NCBI GenBank assembly: GCA_013297885.1
Contig: JAAFIR010000013.1
Span: forward strand, 1 to 64,000
From: Leptospirales bacterium
Lineage (GTDB): Bacteria > Spirochaetota > Leptospiria > Leptospirales > Leptospiraceae
Length of the DNA: 64,000 nucleotides
Direction of reading: 5' to 3'
Within the stretch, counting starts at the first letter, position 1, and each line of letters starts with the position of its first letter. The notes beneath the pieces are model-generated. The model did not search any database, was not told the origin of the DNA, and saw only the letters and a program-made list of their open reading frames with translations. The translations under genes and the position numbers were made by a program. Of this stretch, positions 9,613-18,193 are shown in pieces.

Positions 9613-10533
9613 ATGATTTTGAAGATTATTAATTTTTTGTCAATAATTTGCCTAATTAGTTGTCAAACTCAATTTATTAATAAAAACTTTGTTAGTTATA
9701 AATTATTTGATGAAGTTGAAAAGCACAAAAAAGAAAATAAAAATAAGAATTTCTCAAAAGCTGTTGGGTTAGGATTCAATAGCTTTTTTTTCGATTCATC
9801 ATCTCTAGGAGAAATTGAAAATCTAAAAAAACTCAGAAACTGCAAGATTTAAAAAGATTTTTACAAAAACTAAAAAGATTTAATAATAAATATTTTGATT
9901 ACAAAAAAAGATTTCGACTTCTCTGATTTATGTGACATGAAAGGACTCTCAAATTCATTTTCAAAATTTTATTTAACTCCATTGATTAAATCTAAAATAT
10001 TAAAATCTGAAACCATAAATTTTGCTAAACCTATCTCAGAAAAAAATTTATTAAAATTTCTAGAAATACTATTCAATAAAGAAAGGGGAAATTTAATTCT
10101 TCAAGAACTAAATCAATTACTGGAAGTTAAAAATAATCAATTTTATTTGGCTTTAGATGATACAAATTTTATTGTTATTGCGAATTTAAAACCCACTGAA
10201 AATAATTTAACAATTAAAGGTAGAATAATTTCGTATTTAACATTTATTCCTTATTTTATAAGTCTTGGCTTTATCCCGAAATTTGAAGAAAAAAAAATAA
10301 ATCCAAGTTTTTATATTTTTAATAGAGACTTAGAATTATTGAAAGAATTTCATTTTGAAAATAAATACTGGACTAGAAGAGTAAATCATTATTACTTTTC
10401 AAGTGGAAAGAAAAGTGAGGAATTAATCCCAGATTTTAGATTAGTAAAAAAACCAATTTTAGAATTCAAAGAAGAGTTAAAAAAATTCTGTAAAGAAAAT
10501 GACTGTGGTGAAATAGAAGATAATCAGGAATAA
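9613..10533 (+). pseudogene. lipoprotein gene with two compensating frameshifts, about 306 aa if repaired
   Basis: ATG 9613 follows CAGGAG and encodes a signal peptide with lipobox LISC. The frame hits a stop at 9850-9852, yet the same frame resumes before 9895 and runs to 10533. Between them, the other frame reads without a stop as TQKLQDLKRFLQKLKRFNNK. One extra A in the A7 run near 9825 and one fewer in the A7 run near 9903 would give a continuous protein reading ENLKKTQKLQDLKRF and later YFDYKKDFDFSDLCDMKG. So this is one former gene, not two. The protein has no recognised domain; its C-terminus is acidic. Either early decay or homopolymer sequencing error explains the defects. Confidence 0.6.
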
Positions 10534-10620
10534 CCCAAATGACTACTCTTGCTTCTCAATACTACTGTTACACGATAGCATTTTAGTATTTCCTATTGTA
10601 TAGATTTGTTCAATTTGTTT

Positions 10621-10669
10621 CAACGAAGGGGTTAACCCCTTCGTTGATGGAAGCAGAAAGTGAGCACTG
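10621..10669 (+). repeat. partial copy of the modular hairpin element (copy 3) with a 26-bp perfect palindrome
   Basis: A perfect inverted repeat at 10621-10646 (arm CAACGAAGGGGTT, no loop) runs straight into TGATGGAAGCAG and GAGCACTG, words shared with box 1 and box 2 of the copy at 20594. The second hairpin and box 3 are absent, and the end of an IS3-type element starts 26 bases later. This suggests that an insertion cut the element, or that it is a truncated copy. Confidence 0.5.
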
Positions 10670-10694
10670 TAAAGTTGCTGATGAGCAAGAAGAG

Positions 10695-10990
10695 TGAACC
10701 ACCCCTTAAAAAACGGACATGAAATTAAGCTACTTTTTTATAATATATCTTTCCAAATTCAACAGGATTTGTAAAGTCTAAATATGAATGTAGTCTTTTC
10801 ATGTTGTAAAAATATTTCTATGTATTCAAACAAATCACTTCTTACTTCTTCAATAGTTAAGTAGTTTCGATGATAAATCCTTTCTACTTTAATTTTTTTG
10901 AAAAAACTTTCAGCTGGTGCATTATCCAAACAGTTTCCTTTTCTACTCATACTTTGAATCATATTATGTTTTATTATCTTACAAAACTTG
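10695..10990 (-). mobile_element. IS3-family insertion sequence remnant (transposase C-terminus and one end)
   Basis: Read on the minus strand, the frame starting near 10962 gives MIQSMSRKGNCLDNAPAES and then FFKKIKVERIYHRNYL, the C-terminal end of the DDE integrase domain of IS3-type transposases; the Glu of APAESFF is the third catalytic residue. A one-base shift after EYIEIF is needed to continue with YNMKRLHSYLDFTNPVEFGK to the stop at 10725-10727. At 10695-10720, TGAACCACCCCTTAAAA plus CGGACAT looks like the terminal inverted repeat of this family. The N-terminal transposase parts and the opposite end are missing, so it is inert. Confidence 0.8.
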
Positions 10991-11365
10991 CAATTTTAAT
11001 TCCTCTTTTATTTTAATTTAATAAATTCAAGCTTTTTTTAATTTTTCAGGGATGACTATGTATTTTATTTACCTTTAATCTCATGAAGCAAAAAAACAAT
11101 TAAAAATTATGGATCCAGATAAGAACAAATCTAAAAAAGGTAAAAATTAGAATTTTAAAAAATGAATACCTAGAAATCATTAAGATTTTGTTAAAGAATC
11201 ACAAAATGGCTTTGTAAGTTAAATTCTTTGAAGCGAAGGAATTTGCTCTATAAAAATAAGAATAATACATATAGTAATACAATATTTTAAAAAAATATCT
11301 AAAAAAAAGTTGACTTATTGGATTTCACTAGTAATTAAATAATTTACTTCTTATAAGGGATATCT
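10991..11365. other. intergenic stretch, possibly with decayed coding sequence and a promoter
   Basis: No intact gene. A short frame at 11109-11150 (MDPDKNKSKKGKN) followed, one base out of frame, by RILKNEYLEIIKILLKNHKM looks helical and may be leftover coding sequence; I cannot name it. TTGACT near 11309 with an A+T-rich TAATTA about 17 bases downstream is a weak promoter candidate for the ketoacyl synthase gene. AAGGGA at 11356-11361 is its likely ribosome site. Confidence 0.3.
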
Positions 11366-12634
11366 ATGTCAAAAAATCAAAGAGTAGTTGTTACAGGAAT
11401 TGGAGTAATTTTACCAAATGCTTTTTCAGTTGATAAATTCTGGTCTCATTTAGTTAATGGTGAGTCGCAAATTGATTATCTAAAAAGATTTCCCACAGAA
11501 GACTTTCCAATAAAAGCAAGTGCTGAAATAAATAATTTTAACTTCAAAGATTTTTTACCTGGTTTAGATCCAAAACTTTCTAAAAATTATAATACAGAAA
11601 CTTTAGCATTAATGTCTGCAATGGAGCTTGCACGTAAAGATGCTGGGCTTGAAAAAAATACTGTTGAACCAAGTAAAGTTGGTTTTATTGACTCTTCTTC
11701 TCGCTCTGCTTTATCTTGGTGGGAACATGCTTGGAAAAAATACCATGAAGAAAAAGATGCAAGTCCATTTGATAGATATGCAGTTCTTACTTCCATGTCT
11801 TCCAATCCAACAAACCTCACTGCCATTAATAATAATATCCAAGGATTTGTTACAACAGTTTCTGCTGCTTGTGTTGGTGGGCATCATGCAGTTAGTTTAT
11901 GTTACCAAGCTATTAGAAAAGGTAGAGCTGAAATTATGTATGCTGGAGGACATGAATTTCCATTGGTCAAACCTTTGATGATGATGTATTCTGATCCACA
12001 AAGTAGAGTGATGTCTATTGAAAAGGACAATCCAAAAAAAGCAATGAAGCCATATGATAAAAATAGAGATGGTTTTATTTTGGGGGAAGGTGCAATTGTT
12101 CTTTGTATGGAAAGTTATGAACATGCAGTAAAACGTGGAGCAAGAATTTATTCAGAAATTTTGGGAACACTTTCTTATAACGAAGCAGACCATGCAATGA
12201 GAATGGATTTAACGGGAAAAAAAGCAGCAAATGGTTTAAATCAACTTTTAAAAATTAGCAAAAAAAATATTAATGAAATAGATTATATTTGTGGTCATGG
12301 AACTGCAACGCGTAACAACGATTATGCGGAAACTAAAGCTATGGAAGTTTTTTATGATACCATTCCAAAACGCAAATGGGCTCCAGTTGGTTCCATCAAA
12401 CCAATCTTTGGACATACTTTTGGTGCAGCAGGAATCATCAACATTGCTGCAACTTCTTTGATGATAAAAAATCAAATAATTTGTCCAACGATTAATTTAG
12501 AAAATGTAGATCCTGATTGTGACCACGACCATGTTGCAGAAGGTTCCCGAAAAACAGAAATTGATTTTGCAATTTCACTTGCATTTGCTATAGGAAGTCA
12601 ATCTTCATTTGTATCTTTAGGAAAAGTAGATTGA
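11366..12634 (+). CDS. beta-ketoacyl synthase, FabF-like
   Basis: A thiolase-fold condensing enzyme that would join an acyl unit to a malonyl thioester by decarboxylative Claisen condensation. The 422 residues match FabF length. The N-terminus reads RVVVTGIGVILPN. The nucleophile is the Cys in VSAACVGGHHA (about residue 169), and the two catalytic histidines are in CGHGTATRNND (about 313) and GHTFGAAG (about 352). GFILGEGA is also typical. The nucleophile context differs from the usual TACATG, so a specialised paralogue rather than the housekeeping FabF is likely. The stop overlaps the start of the CoA-transferase gene. I assign no symbol because the substrate is unknown. Confidence 0.88.
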   Translation: MSKNQRVVVTGIGVILPNAFSVDKFWSHLVNGESQIDYLKRFPTEDFPIKASAEINNFNFKDFLPGLDPKLSKNYNTETLALMSAMELARKDAGLEKNTVEPSKVGFIDSSSRSALSWWEHAWKKYHEEKDASPFDRYAVLTSMSSNPTNLTAINNNIQGFVTTVSAACVGGHHAVSLCYQAIRKGRAEIMYAGGHEFPLVKPLMMMYSDPQSRVMSIEKDNPKKAMKPYDKNRDGFILGEGAIVLCMESYEHAVKRGARIYSEILGTLSYNEADHAMRMDLTGKKAANGLNQLLKISKKNINEIDYICGHGTATRNNDYAETKAMEVFYDTIPKRKWAPVGSIKPIFGHTFGAAGIINIAATSLMIKNQIICPTINLENVDPDCDHDHVAEGSRKTEIDFAISLAFAIGSQSSFVSLGKVD

Positions 12635-14358
12635 AACCAATCATTTTTAATGATGGAGATTCAATGATTGAAAGATTTCTCAAAAGAGAAATGTACATTC
12701 ATATCTCAGCTTCAATGTCTAGACCAAATGCACTTATCTATTCTATCGCAAGAGTTTTTCATGAAGAAAATCCAGAGTTCACAATCAGCATGTCAGGGAT
12801 GCATTCATCTGCACATGCACTTACAATTTCTAAAGTCATAAAAAAGTTAATTACTGGTTTTGCTGGAGACAATTATCCCCGTCCAGTCCCTAATCGAATG
12901 TACCAAAATATTCTGAACAATGATCCTTATGAAGTAGAGTTATGGTCGCTATTATCTTTTGTTCAAAGGTTAATGGCTGGTGCTTTAAAACTTCCTGGTT
13001 TTTTTACAAATTCTTTAATCGGTTCAGACATGGCAAATGATAAACTGGGCAAAACTCTTTTTGAAATTGATGATCCATTAAATCCCGGAAAAAAATTAGC
13101 AATGGTAACAGCTTTAAATCCTGACATCAGCATTGTCCATGGAGTTTGTGCAGACAAACAAGGCAATATCATGTTAGCTTCACCAACTGGTGAAGGAATT
13201 TGGGGAGCATTAGCTGCAAAAAAAGGAATCATTGCTTCAGTTGAAAGAATTGTTCCAAATGGTGCAATTCCTCCTGAGCTAATACATATTCCAGGTGCTA
13301 GAGTTCTTGGCATTTGTGAAATTCCTTTTGGTGCACATCCTCAATCACTTAGAGTTCAAAAAACTATTTTATCTCAAGTGCGTGGTTTAAAAGATTTAAA
13401 AACTTATAGAGATGATTATGAATTTATTATGGAAGCCAATTCAGTTGGTGAATCTCAACTTCAAGCAGAAGTTTGGTTTTTATTCTGGGTAAATTTAAAT
13501 GGCGGTTATGAATCTTATATTGAACTTTTAGGTGAAGACAGATTAGAAATGTTATCCGAAGAACCTGATTTTACCCAAATCGCAAACAAACGGTCAGCAA
13601 TTTTAGAACAAGACCCAGTTGATTGCAACGACACAGAACAATTGATTATTCTCACTGCTCGCAGAATTGTAGATCTAGTCAAAAAAAATAAATACAAAAC
13701 AATTCTTGCTGGAATTGGTGCTGCTCATATGGCTGCTTGGACTGCTGCATTTTTTTTAGAAGAAGAAGACATATACATCAAAGTAGTTTCTGAGCTTGGA
13801 TTTTATGGAGTCACTCCTTATATTGGAGATGTGTTTTTATTTTCTCAACTTCATGCAAACACTACGGAACAACTTTCAGATGTAACTCAAATTTTGGGAA
13901 CACTTGTACCAAGAGAATGTCTCGGAGTGCTAGGCTCTGCCGAAGTGGATGAGTCTGCAAACTTAAATTCAACAATGCTTGGAAATAAAAAATTTATAGT
14001 TGGTTCTGGTGGGGCAAATGATATTGCTTCAACTGCAGATTGTATAGTTGTGGCAAAAGCATTAAAAAGTCGTTTTGTAAAAAATGTACAGTTCATTACT
14101 TCGCCCGGAAAAAATGTAAAAGAAATTGTTTGTCAATTTGGAACATTTGCTCGTGACAAAGAATCAAATAAATTTATTTTTTCAAGATGGAGACCACCTG
14201 TTTCAGATCCAGATATAAATTCCAAACAAGCAATTGAAAATTACACTTCATGGAAAGCTCCTGATATGGAACCAAAACTGGAAAAACCAATTACACCAGA
14301 AGAACTAGGTGTGTTAAGAAAATTAGATCCGCAAAAAATATTTATAAGTGGTAGGTAG
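12631..14358 (+). CDS. class I CoA-transferase, fused A and B halves
   Basis: A 575-residue protein whose N-terminal half reads like a glutaconate-type CoA-transferase alpha subunit (FTISMSGMHSSAHAL, PNPDISIVHG-like ALNPDISIVHGVCADKQGN) and whose C-terminal half reads like the beta subunit. The Glu in VVSELGFYGVTPYIGD (about residue 391) is the best candidate for the residue that carries CoA as a thioester. GSGGANDIAS and QFITSPGKNV follow as in this family. Start TTG 12631 overlaps the upstream stop as TTGA. Located between two condensing enzymes, it probably loads or unloads acyl-CoA for them. The exact acyl group cannot be read from sequence. Confidence 0.8.
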   Translation: MKPIIFNDGDSMIERFLKREMYIHISASMSRPNALIYSIARVFHEENPEFTISMSGMHSSAHALTISKVIKKLITGFAGDNYPRPVPNRMYQNILNNDPYEVELWSLLSFVQRLMAGALKLPGFFTNSLIGSDMANDKLGKTLFEIDDPLNPGKKLAMVTALNPDISIVHGVCADKQGNIMLASPTGEGIWGALAAKKGIIASVERIVPNGAIPPELIHIPGARVLGICEIPFGAHPQSLRVQKTILSQVRGLKDLKTYRDDYEFIMEANSVGESQLQAEVWFLFWVNLNGGYESYIELLGEDRLEMLSEEPDFTQIANKRSAILEQDPVDCNDTEQLIILTARRIVDLVKKNKYKTILAGIGAAHMAAWTAAFFLEEEDIYIKVVSELGFYGVTPYIGDVFLFSQLHANTTEQLSDVTQILGTLVPRECLGVLGSAEVDESANLNSTMLGNKKFIVGSGGANDIASTADCIVVAKALKSRFVKNVQFITSPGKNVKEIVCQFGTFARDKESNKFIFSRWRPPVSDPDINSKQAIENYTSWKAPDMEPKLEKPITPEELGVLRKLDPQKIFISGR

Positions 14359-15321
14359 ATGATGTTAAAGACAACAGGACATGTGATTACAGGATATGGA
14401 TACTATTATCCAGAAAAAGTTTTACAAGATGAAGAAATTCGTGCTAGATTAAAATATCCAGAAATGCACCCCGCTGAAAAAGCTGTGATTGGAGATATTG
14501 GAGTTACTGAAAGATTTAGAGCAAATGAAAGAGAGACATCAGTTTATATGGCTGCTGAAGCAACAAAGATGGCTTTAAAAGATGCAAATGTAAAAGCAGA
14601 AGAAATTGATTTGTATTTATTTTGCAACTGGACTGAAAGATATTTTTTACCAGACTTAGCTCCTCAAGCTTCTAAACTTGCAGGCACTTCTAACGCACTT
14701 GCATTTGATTTGGGAACAGCTTGTTCTGGTTTTGTGCTTGGAGTTCAAACTGCATCTTGTTATTTTGCAACAGGCAAATGGAAAAAAGCAGTTGTTGTGG
14801 GCTCTGAAAGATTTTCTATTCGCACAAAAATGGGTGGCTATGGAGAATTCACAGCTGGAGATGCAGCTGCTGCAGTAATTATCGAAAACACAGGGGACAC
14901 CACTCGTGGGATCATAGATTATTTTTTAAAAGATGAAGCTGACCTAAAAGACATCATAACTTGTGATGCACCAAAAGGAATTATCAAAAGTTATCCAGAC
15001 CTCATTCCAAATGCAGCAGGTCTCACCCTCAAAGCAATTGATCTAATGATGGAGCGGAATAATATTAAAAACGAAGACATTCATTGGGTTGTGCCTCACC
15101 CAGGAACGGTTCTTGTTGTGGATAAAGTTTTAAATGAAACTAAGCTTCCAAAAGAAAAATTTTTGATGAACTATCCAAAAATGGGAAATGCTTCTGCAGC
15201 TTCCATTCCAACCGTACTTGCTGATTTTTGGTTTAATGGAACGATCAAAAAAAACCAATTGATTCTTGCCCCTGCTGTTGGTGGTGGTTTTTATTGGGGA
15301 GCATTTTTGTACATTACTTAA
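14359..15321 (+). CDS. beta-ketoacyl-ACP synthase III-like protein (FabH fold)
   Basis: A condensing enzyme of 320 residues with the FabH triad: Cys in DLGTACSGFVLGV (about residue 119), His in VVPHPGT (about 248) and Asn in GNASAASIP (about 279). IGVTERFRANERETSVYMA is the usual N-terminal signature. The 3' end has the family's glycine-rich closing strand (LAPAVGGGFYWGAFL). ATG 14359 directly follows the upstream TAG, with AGGTAG serving as ribosome site. Housekeeping FabH usually sits with fabD, fabG or acpP; here the partners are a FabF-like synthase and a CoA-transferase, so it likely works in a special acyl-condensing route. Confidence 0.85.
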   Translation: MMLKTTGHVITGYGYYYPEKVLQDEEIRARLKYPEMHPAEKAVIGDIGVTERFRANERETSVYMAAEATKMALKDANVKAEEIDLYLFCNWTERYFLPDLAPQASKLAGTSNALAFDLGTACSGFVLGVQTASCYFATGKWKKAVVVGSERFSIRTKMGGYGEFTAGDAAAAVIIENTGDTTRGIIDYFLKDEADLKDIITCDAPKGIIKSYPDLIPNAAGLTLKAIDLMMERNNIKNEDIHWVVPHPGTVLVVDKVLNETKLPKEKFLMNYPKMGNASAASIPTVLADFWFNGTIKKNQLILAPAVGGGFYWGAFLYIT

Positions 15322-15323
15322 TT

Positions 15324-15475
15324 CTTGGGCGAATTTTTTTGTAGTAAAGTCGCATGAAGAAACGCATTTACTACAAAAAAACCACGCTCGCCTCTTTGGT
15401 CAAAAAATTTCCCCCTCCTTCTTTGAAGCACATAGCTAAGTTATAAAATTTTTTGACCTCGAGTTGATCGTTTTC
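15324..15475 (-). repeat. modular double-hairpin intergenic element, copy 4 (reverse)
   Basis: Left to right: TTGGGCGA (box 3, reverse); hairpin 2 with outer arms TTTTTTTGTAGTAAA/TTTACTACAAAAAAA around a short GC-containing loop; CACGCTCGCC (box 2 region); hairpin 1 with 13-bp arms GGTCAAAAAATTT/AAATTTTTTGACC around about 33 bases; and a diverged box 1 (minus-strand CGAAAACGAT). Hairpin 1 arms resemble those of the copy at 20594. It lies after the FabH-like gene and before ftsK; the run of seven T/A pairs at the stem base would make a good terminator. Confidence 0.72.
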
Positions 15476-15583
15476 GTCTGAATTGTATAATTTTTCATTA
15501 GAATTAAATTTTTCGTAAAAAAATTCAATTTTTATTTTCAAATTAGTCGATACATTTTAATTTAAAATTCCGAAAATTAAATT

Positions 15584-18193
15584 ATGTCAGGAATTAAACC
15601 AAATGTTAAGAATAAATATATGTCTGCAAAAACTCAGGCACTAAGTCCATATTTATTTTTGGCATTTGCAATATTTAGTTTCTTTTCTATTTTATCTTTT
15701 CAAGATGCTAGTCCAGATTTATATAGAAATTTATTTGGTCGTCTTGGACATATTTATGCTTATGTAAGTTATTATTTTTTTGGTCGAGCTTCTTATATCA
15801 TACCAATTCTTTGTTTAATATTTGGAGTGATTTCATTTAAGAAAAAAGATCCTAGCTTAAAAAATTTATTTATTTCACTTCCAGCTTTTTTAATTTCATC
15901 TTCTGTATTTTGTTCTATTTTTGAAACTGAAATCGTTTCTTTAAAAAGTGGAGGTGGTTGGGTTGGTTATAAATTTGCAGAAGGATTTGAATTTATTTTT
16001 GGTGCCCCAGGAAGATTTATGATCGCTCTTGGTGTGATGATTTATGGATTATTATTAGTTCTAAAAGAAACTCCAAATGAAATCAATAAAGAATTAATTC
16101 AAAAAAAATGGAAAGAATTTTTAGTAAAATATCCCATTCGCGAAAAAGTTGATTCCTATATACAAAATTTAAAATCAAATAGAGAAGAACCTATCGAAGT
16201 TGTGGAAGAAAAAATTCCTGATTTTGAAGAAGAAAGAAGAAAAACTGCCTTTGAAGAAACTTATTCTACTGTTGATAAAATAGATGAATCAGAATATATC
16301 ACTAAAACTCATGTTCCAACTTTTAAAGAAGAACTTCATTATTTAAAAAGAGAACCTCTACATAAAGAAATAATTAGCCAAGCAACAATTCCAAAATTTA
16401 AACCAGCTTCTGAAGATATTGTATCCAAAATTAATAAACAAAAATTTGCTCCTGAAATTACAGCAACTAATATTGAAACATTTATCACAACTACTCCAGA
16501 AAAAATTTCTGAAAAAGTTTTTTTAGAAAAAGAAGAACCTATTTTAGATGCAATCCCAATTAAAGAAGAAGAAAAACCAAGTTTACCTGGAATTTTAGAA
16601 GATGAATTTTTAGAAGATGAAGAAATTTTGGAATCTGAATCTATATTAGAAGATACTAATATAACAAAAAATGAAATTCCAGAAAACATTGATCTTTTTG
16701 GAAACGAACTTTCAGAAAAAGAAAAAAAACAAAAAGAAAACCTTTCCAAAACTTCAACTGTACCGGACATCATTCCCAAAAAAAATACTGAGTATTATAT
16801 TTCTCATCGAGTGCTTGCTCGTAAAACAGAAAAAAAATCTGATCCATTATTCAAACTAGAAGCAGAGCATACTGCAAAAAAAATTGAAGAGATTATAAAA
16901 GAGTATGGTTATGAATCTAGAATTTTTAGTTATCAAAAAGGTCCAATCATTACACGTTTTGAACTCACTCCACCAACTGGTGTAAAACTGGGTAGAATTA
17001 CTTCTCTTGTTGATGAATTAAAATTAAATCTTGCAGTAAAAAGTATTCGGATGGTTGCACCAATTCCCGGAAAGTCCACAATTGGTATTGAAGTTCCAAA
17101 TAAACAAAGAGATGATGTATTCCTTGCAGATATTTTAAAAGAACAATCAGCACTTGTGGATAATAAAGATTTAACGATTGTGATTGGAAAAGATTCTATC
17201 ACTGGTGAAACAATTTCAATTGATTTGAACAAACTTCCACATTTGCTTGTTGCTGGAACAACTGGTTCAGGTAAATCAGTTTCGATGAACTCAATGATTT
17301 CGTCTCTTATATTTACAAAATCTCCTGAAGATGTAAGATTTGTAATGATAGATCCAAAAATGGTGGAGATGGCTTTGTATGAAGATATTCCACATTTACT
17401 TTTTCCAGTAATCACTGATCCACGTAAAGCTGCAAAAGCACTTGCTTGGGCAGTTGCTGAAATGGAGATTCGATACAATTCAGTTTCAGAGCTTAAATGT
17501 AGAGATTTAAAATCTTATAATGAAAAAGTAGCACATGGATTTAAGTTCTCCAAAAAAAGATACAGGCATATGCCATACATTGTAATTTTTATTGATGAGT
17601 TATCTGATTTGATGATGGTATCTGGTAAAGAGCTAGAAGATTATATTACTAGAATTTCTCAAAAGTCTAGAGCAGTTGGAATTCATTTGGTGATGGCAAC
17701 TCAAAGACCTTCAGTAGATGTAATCACAGGTTTAATCAAAGCAAACTGTCCTGCTAGAATTGCATTTCATGTTGCTCAAAAAACTGATTCCAAAATTATT
17801 TTGGATTATATGGGAGCAGATGCTCTTTTAGGAAAAGGTGATTTTTTATACAAGTCACCAACTTCACCTGATTTGCAAAGAATACAAGCTCCTTATATTT
17901 CAGAAGATGAAATAGAAGAAATTGTAAACTATGCTAGAAAATTTTCAGATCCAGAATATGTGGATATTAGTTTAGATGAAGATGTTGAACAAGCTGAAGT
18001 TGATCCCGAAGATGAAGAATATTTTGAAGAAGCATGGAATATTGTTCGCTCAGAAAGAAAAGCTAGTGCAAGTTATTTGCAAAGAAGAATGAGAATTGGT
18101 TATAACAAAGCTGCTAGATTAATGGAGTTAATGGAAGAAAGAGGATATGTTGGTCCTCAAATTGGAGCAAAGCCAAGAGAAATTTTGAGATGA
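15584..18193 (+). CDS. ftsK: DNA translocase FtsK/SpoIIIE
   Basis: A septum-located ATPase that pumps chromosomal DNA during division. The 869 residues comprise four predicted membrane spans (to about residue 160), a long acidic, low-complexity linker (about 200-410), then alpha and beta motor domains with Walker A GTTGSGKSV (about 557-565) and Walker B VIFIDELSDLMM (about 667-678). RPSVDVITGLIKANCPARIAF is diagnostic. The C-terminal winged-helix gamma domain (SASYLQRRMRIGYNKAARLM) is the part that reads KOPS-type DNA signals. ATG 15584 was chosen; ATG at residue 13 is an alternative. The stop overlaps the next gene by four bases. Confidence 0.96.
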   Translation: MSGIKPNVKNKYMSAKTQALSPYLFLAFAIFSFFSILSFQDASPDLYRNLFGRLGHIYAYVSYYFFGRASYIIPILCLIFGVISFKKKDPSLKNLFISLPAFLISSSVFCSIFETEIVSLKSGGGWVGYKFAEGFEFIFGAPGRFMIALGVMIYGLLLVLKETPNEINKELIQKKWKEFLVKYPIREKVDSYIQNLKSNREEPIEVVEEKIPDFEEERRKTAFEETYSTVDKIDESEYITKTHVPTFKEELHYLKREPLHKEIISQATIPKFKPASEDIVSKINKQKFAPEITATNIETFITTTPEKISEKVFLEKEEPILDAIPIKEEEKPSLPGILEDEFLEDEEILESESILEDTNITKNEIPENIDLFGNELSEKEKKQKENLSKTSTVPDIIPKKNTEYYISHRVLARKTEKKSDPLFKLEAEHTAKKIEEIIKEYGYESRIFSYQKGPIITRFELTPPTGVKLGRITSLVDELKLNLAVKSIRMVAPIPGKSTIGIEVPNKQRDDVFLADILKEQSALVDNKDLTIVIGKDSITGETISIDLNKLPHLLVAGTTGSGKSVSMNSMISSLIFTKSPEDVRFVMIDPKMVEMALYEDIPHLLFPVITDPRKAAKALAWAVAEMEIRYNSVSELKCRDLKSYNEKVAHGFKFSKKRYRHMPYIVIFIDELSDLMMVSGKELEDYITRISQKSRAVGIHLVMATQRPSVDVITGLIKANCPARIAFHVAQKTDSKIILDYMGADALLGKGDFLYKSPTSPDLQRIQAPYISEDEIEEIVNYARKFSDPEYVDISLDEDVEQAEVDPEDEEYFEEAWNIVRSERKASASYLQRRMRIGYNKAARLMELMEERGYVGPQIGAKPREILR

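Noticed and set aside
9840-9905. Programmed frameshifting in the lipoprotein gene
   Set aside because: Two opposite shifts in A7 runs without a slippery heptamer-plus-structure arrangement fit decay or sequencing error better.
12963-13313. Long antisense open frame inside the CoA-transferase gene
   Set aside because: Shadow of a well-supported gene with catalytic motifs on the other strand.
11366-15321. Housekeeping fatty-acid synthesis cluster
   Set aside because: No acpP, fabD or fabG is present and a CoA-transferase sits in the middle, so fabF and fabH symbols were not assigned.
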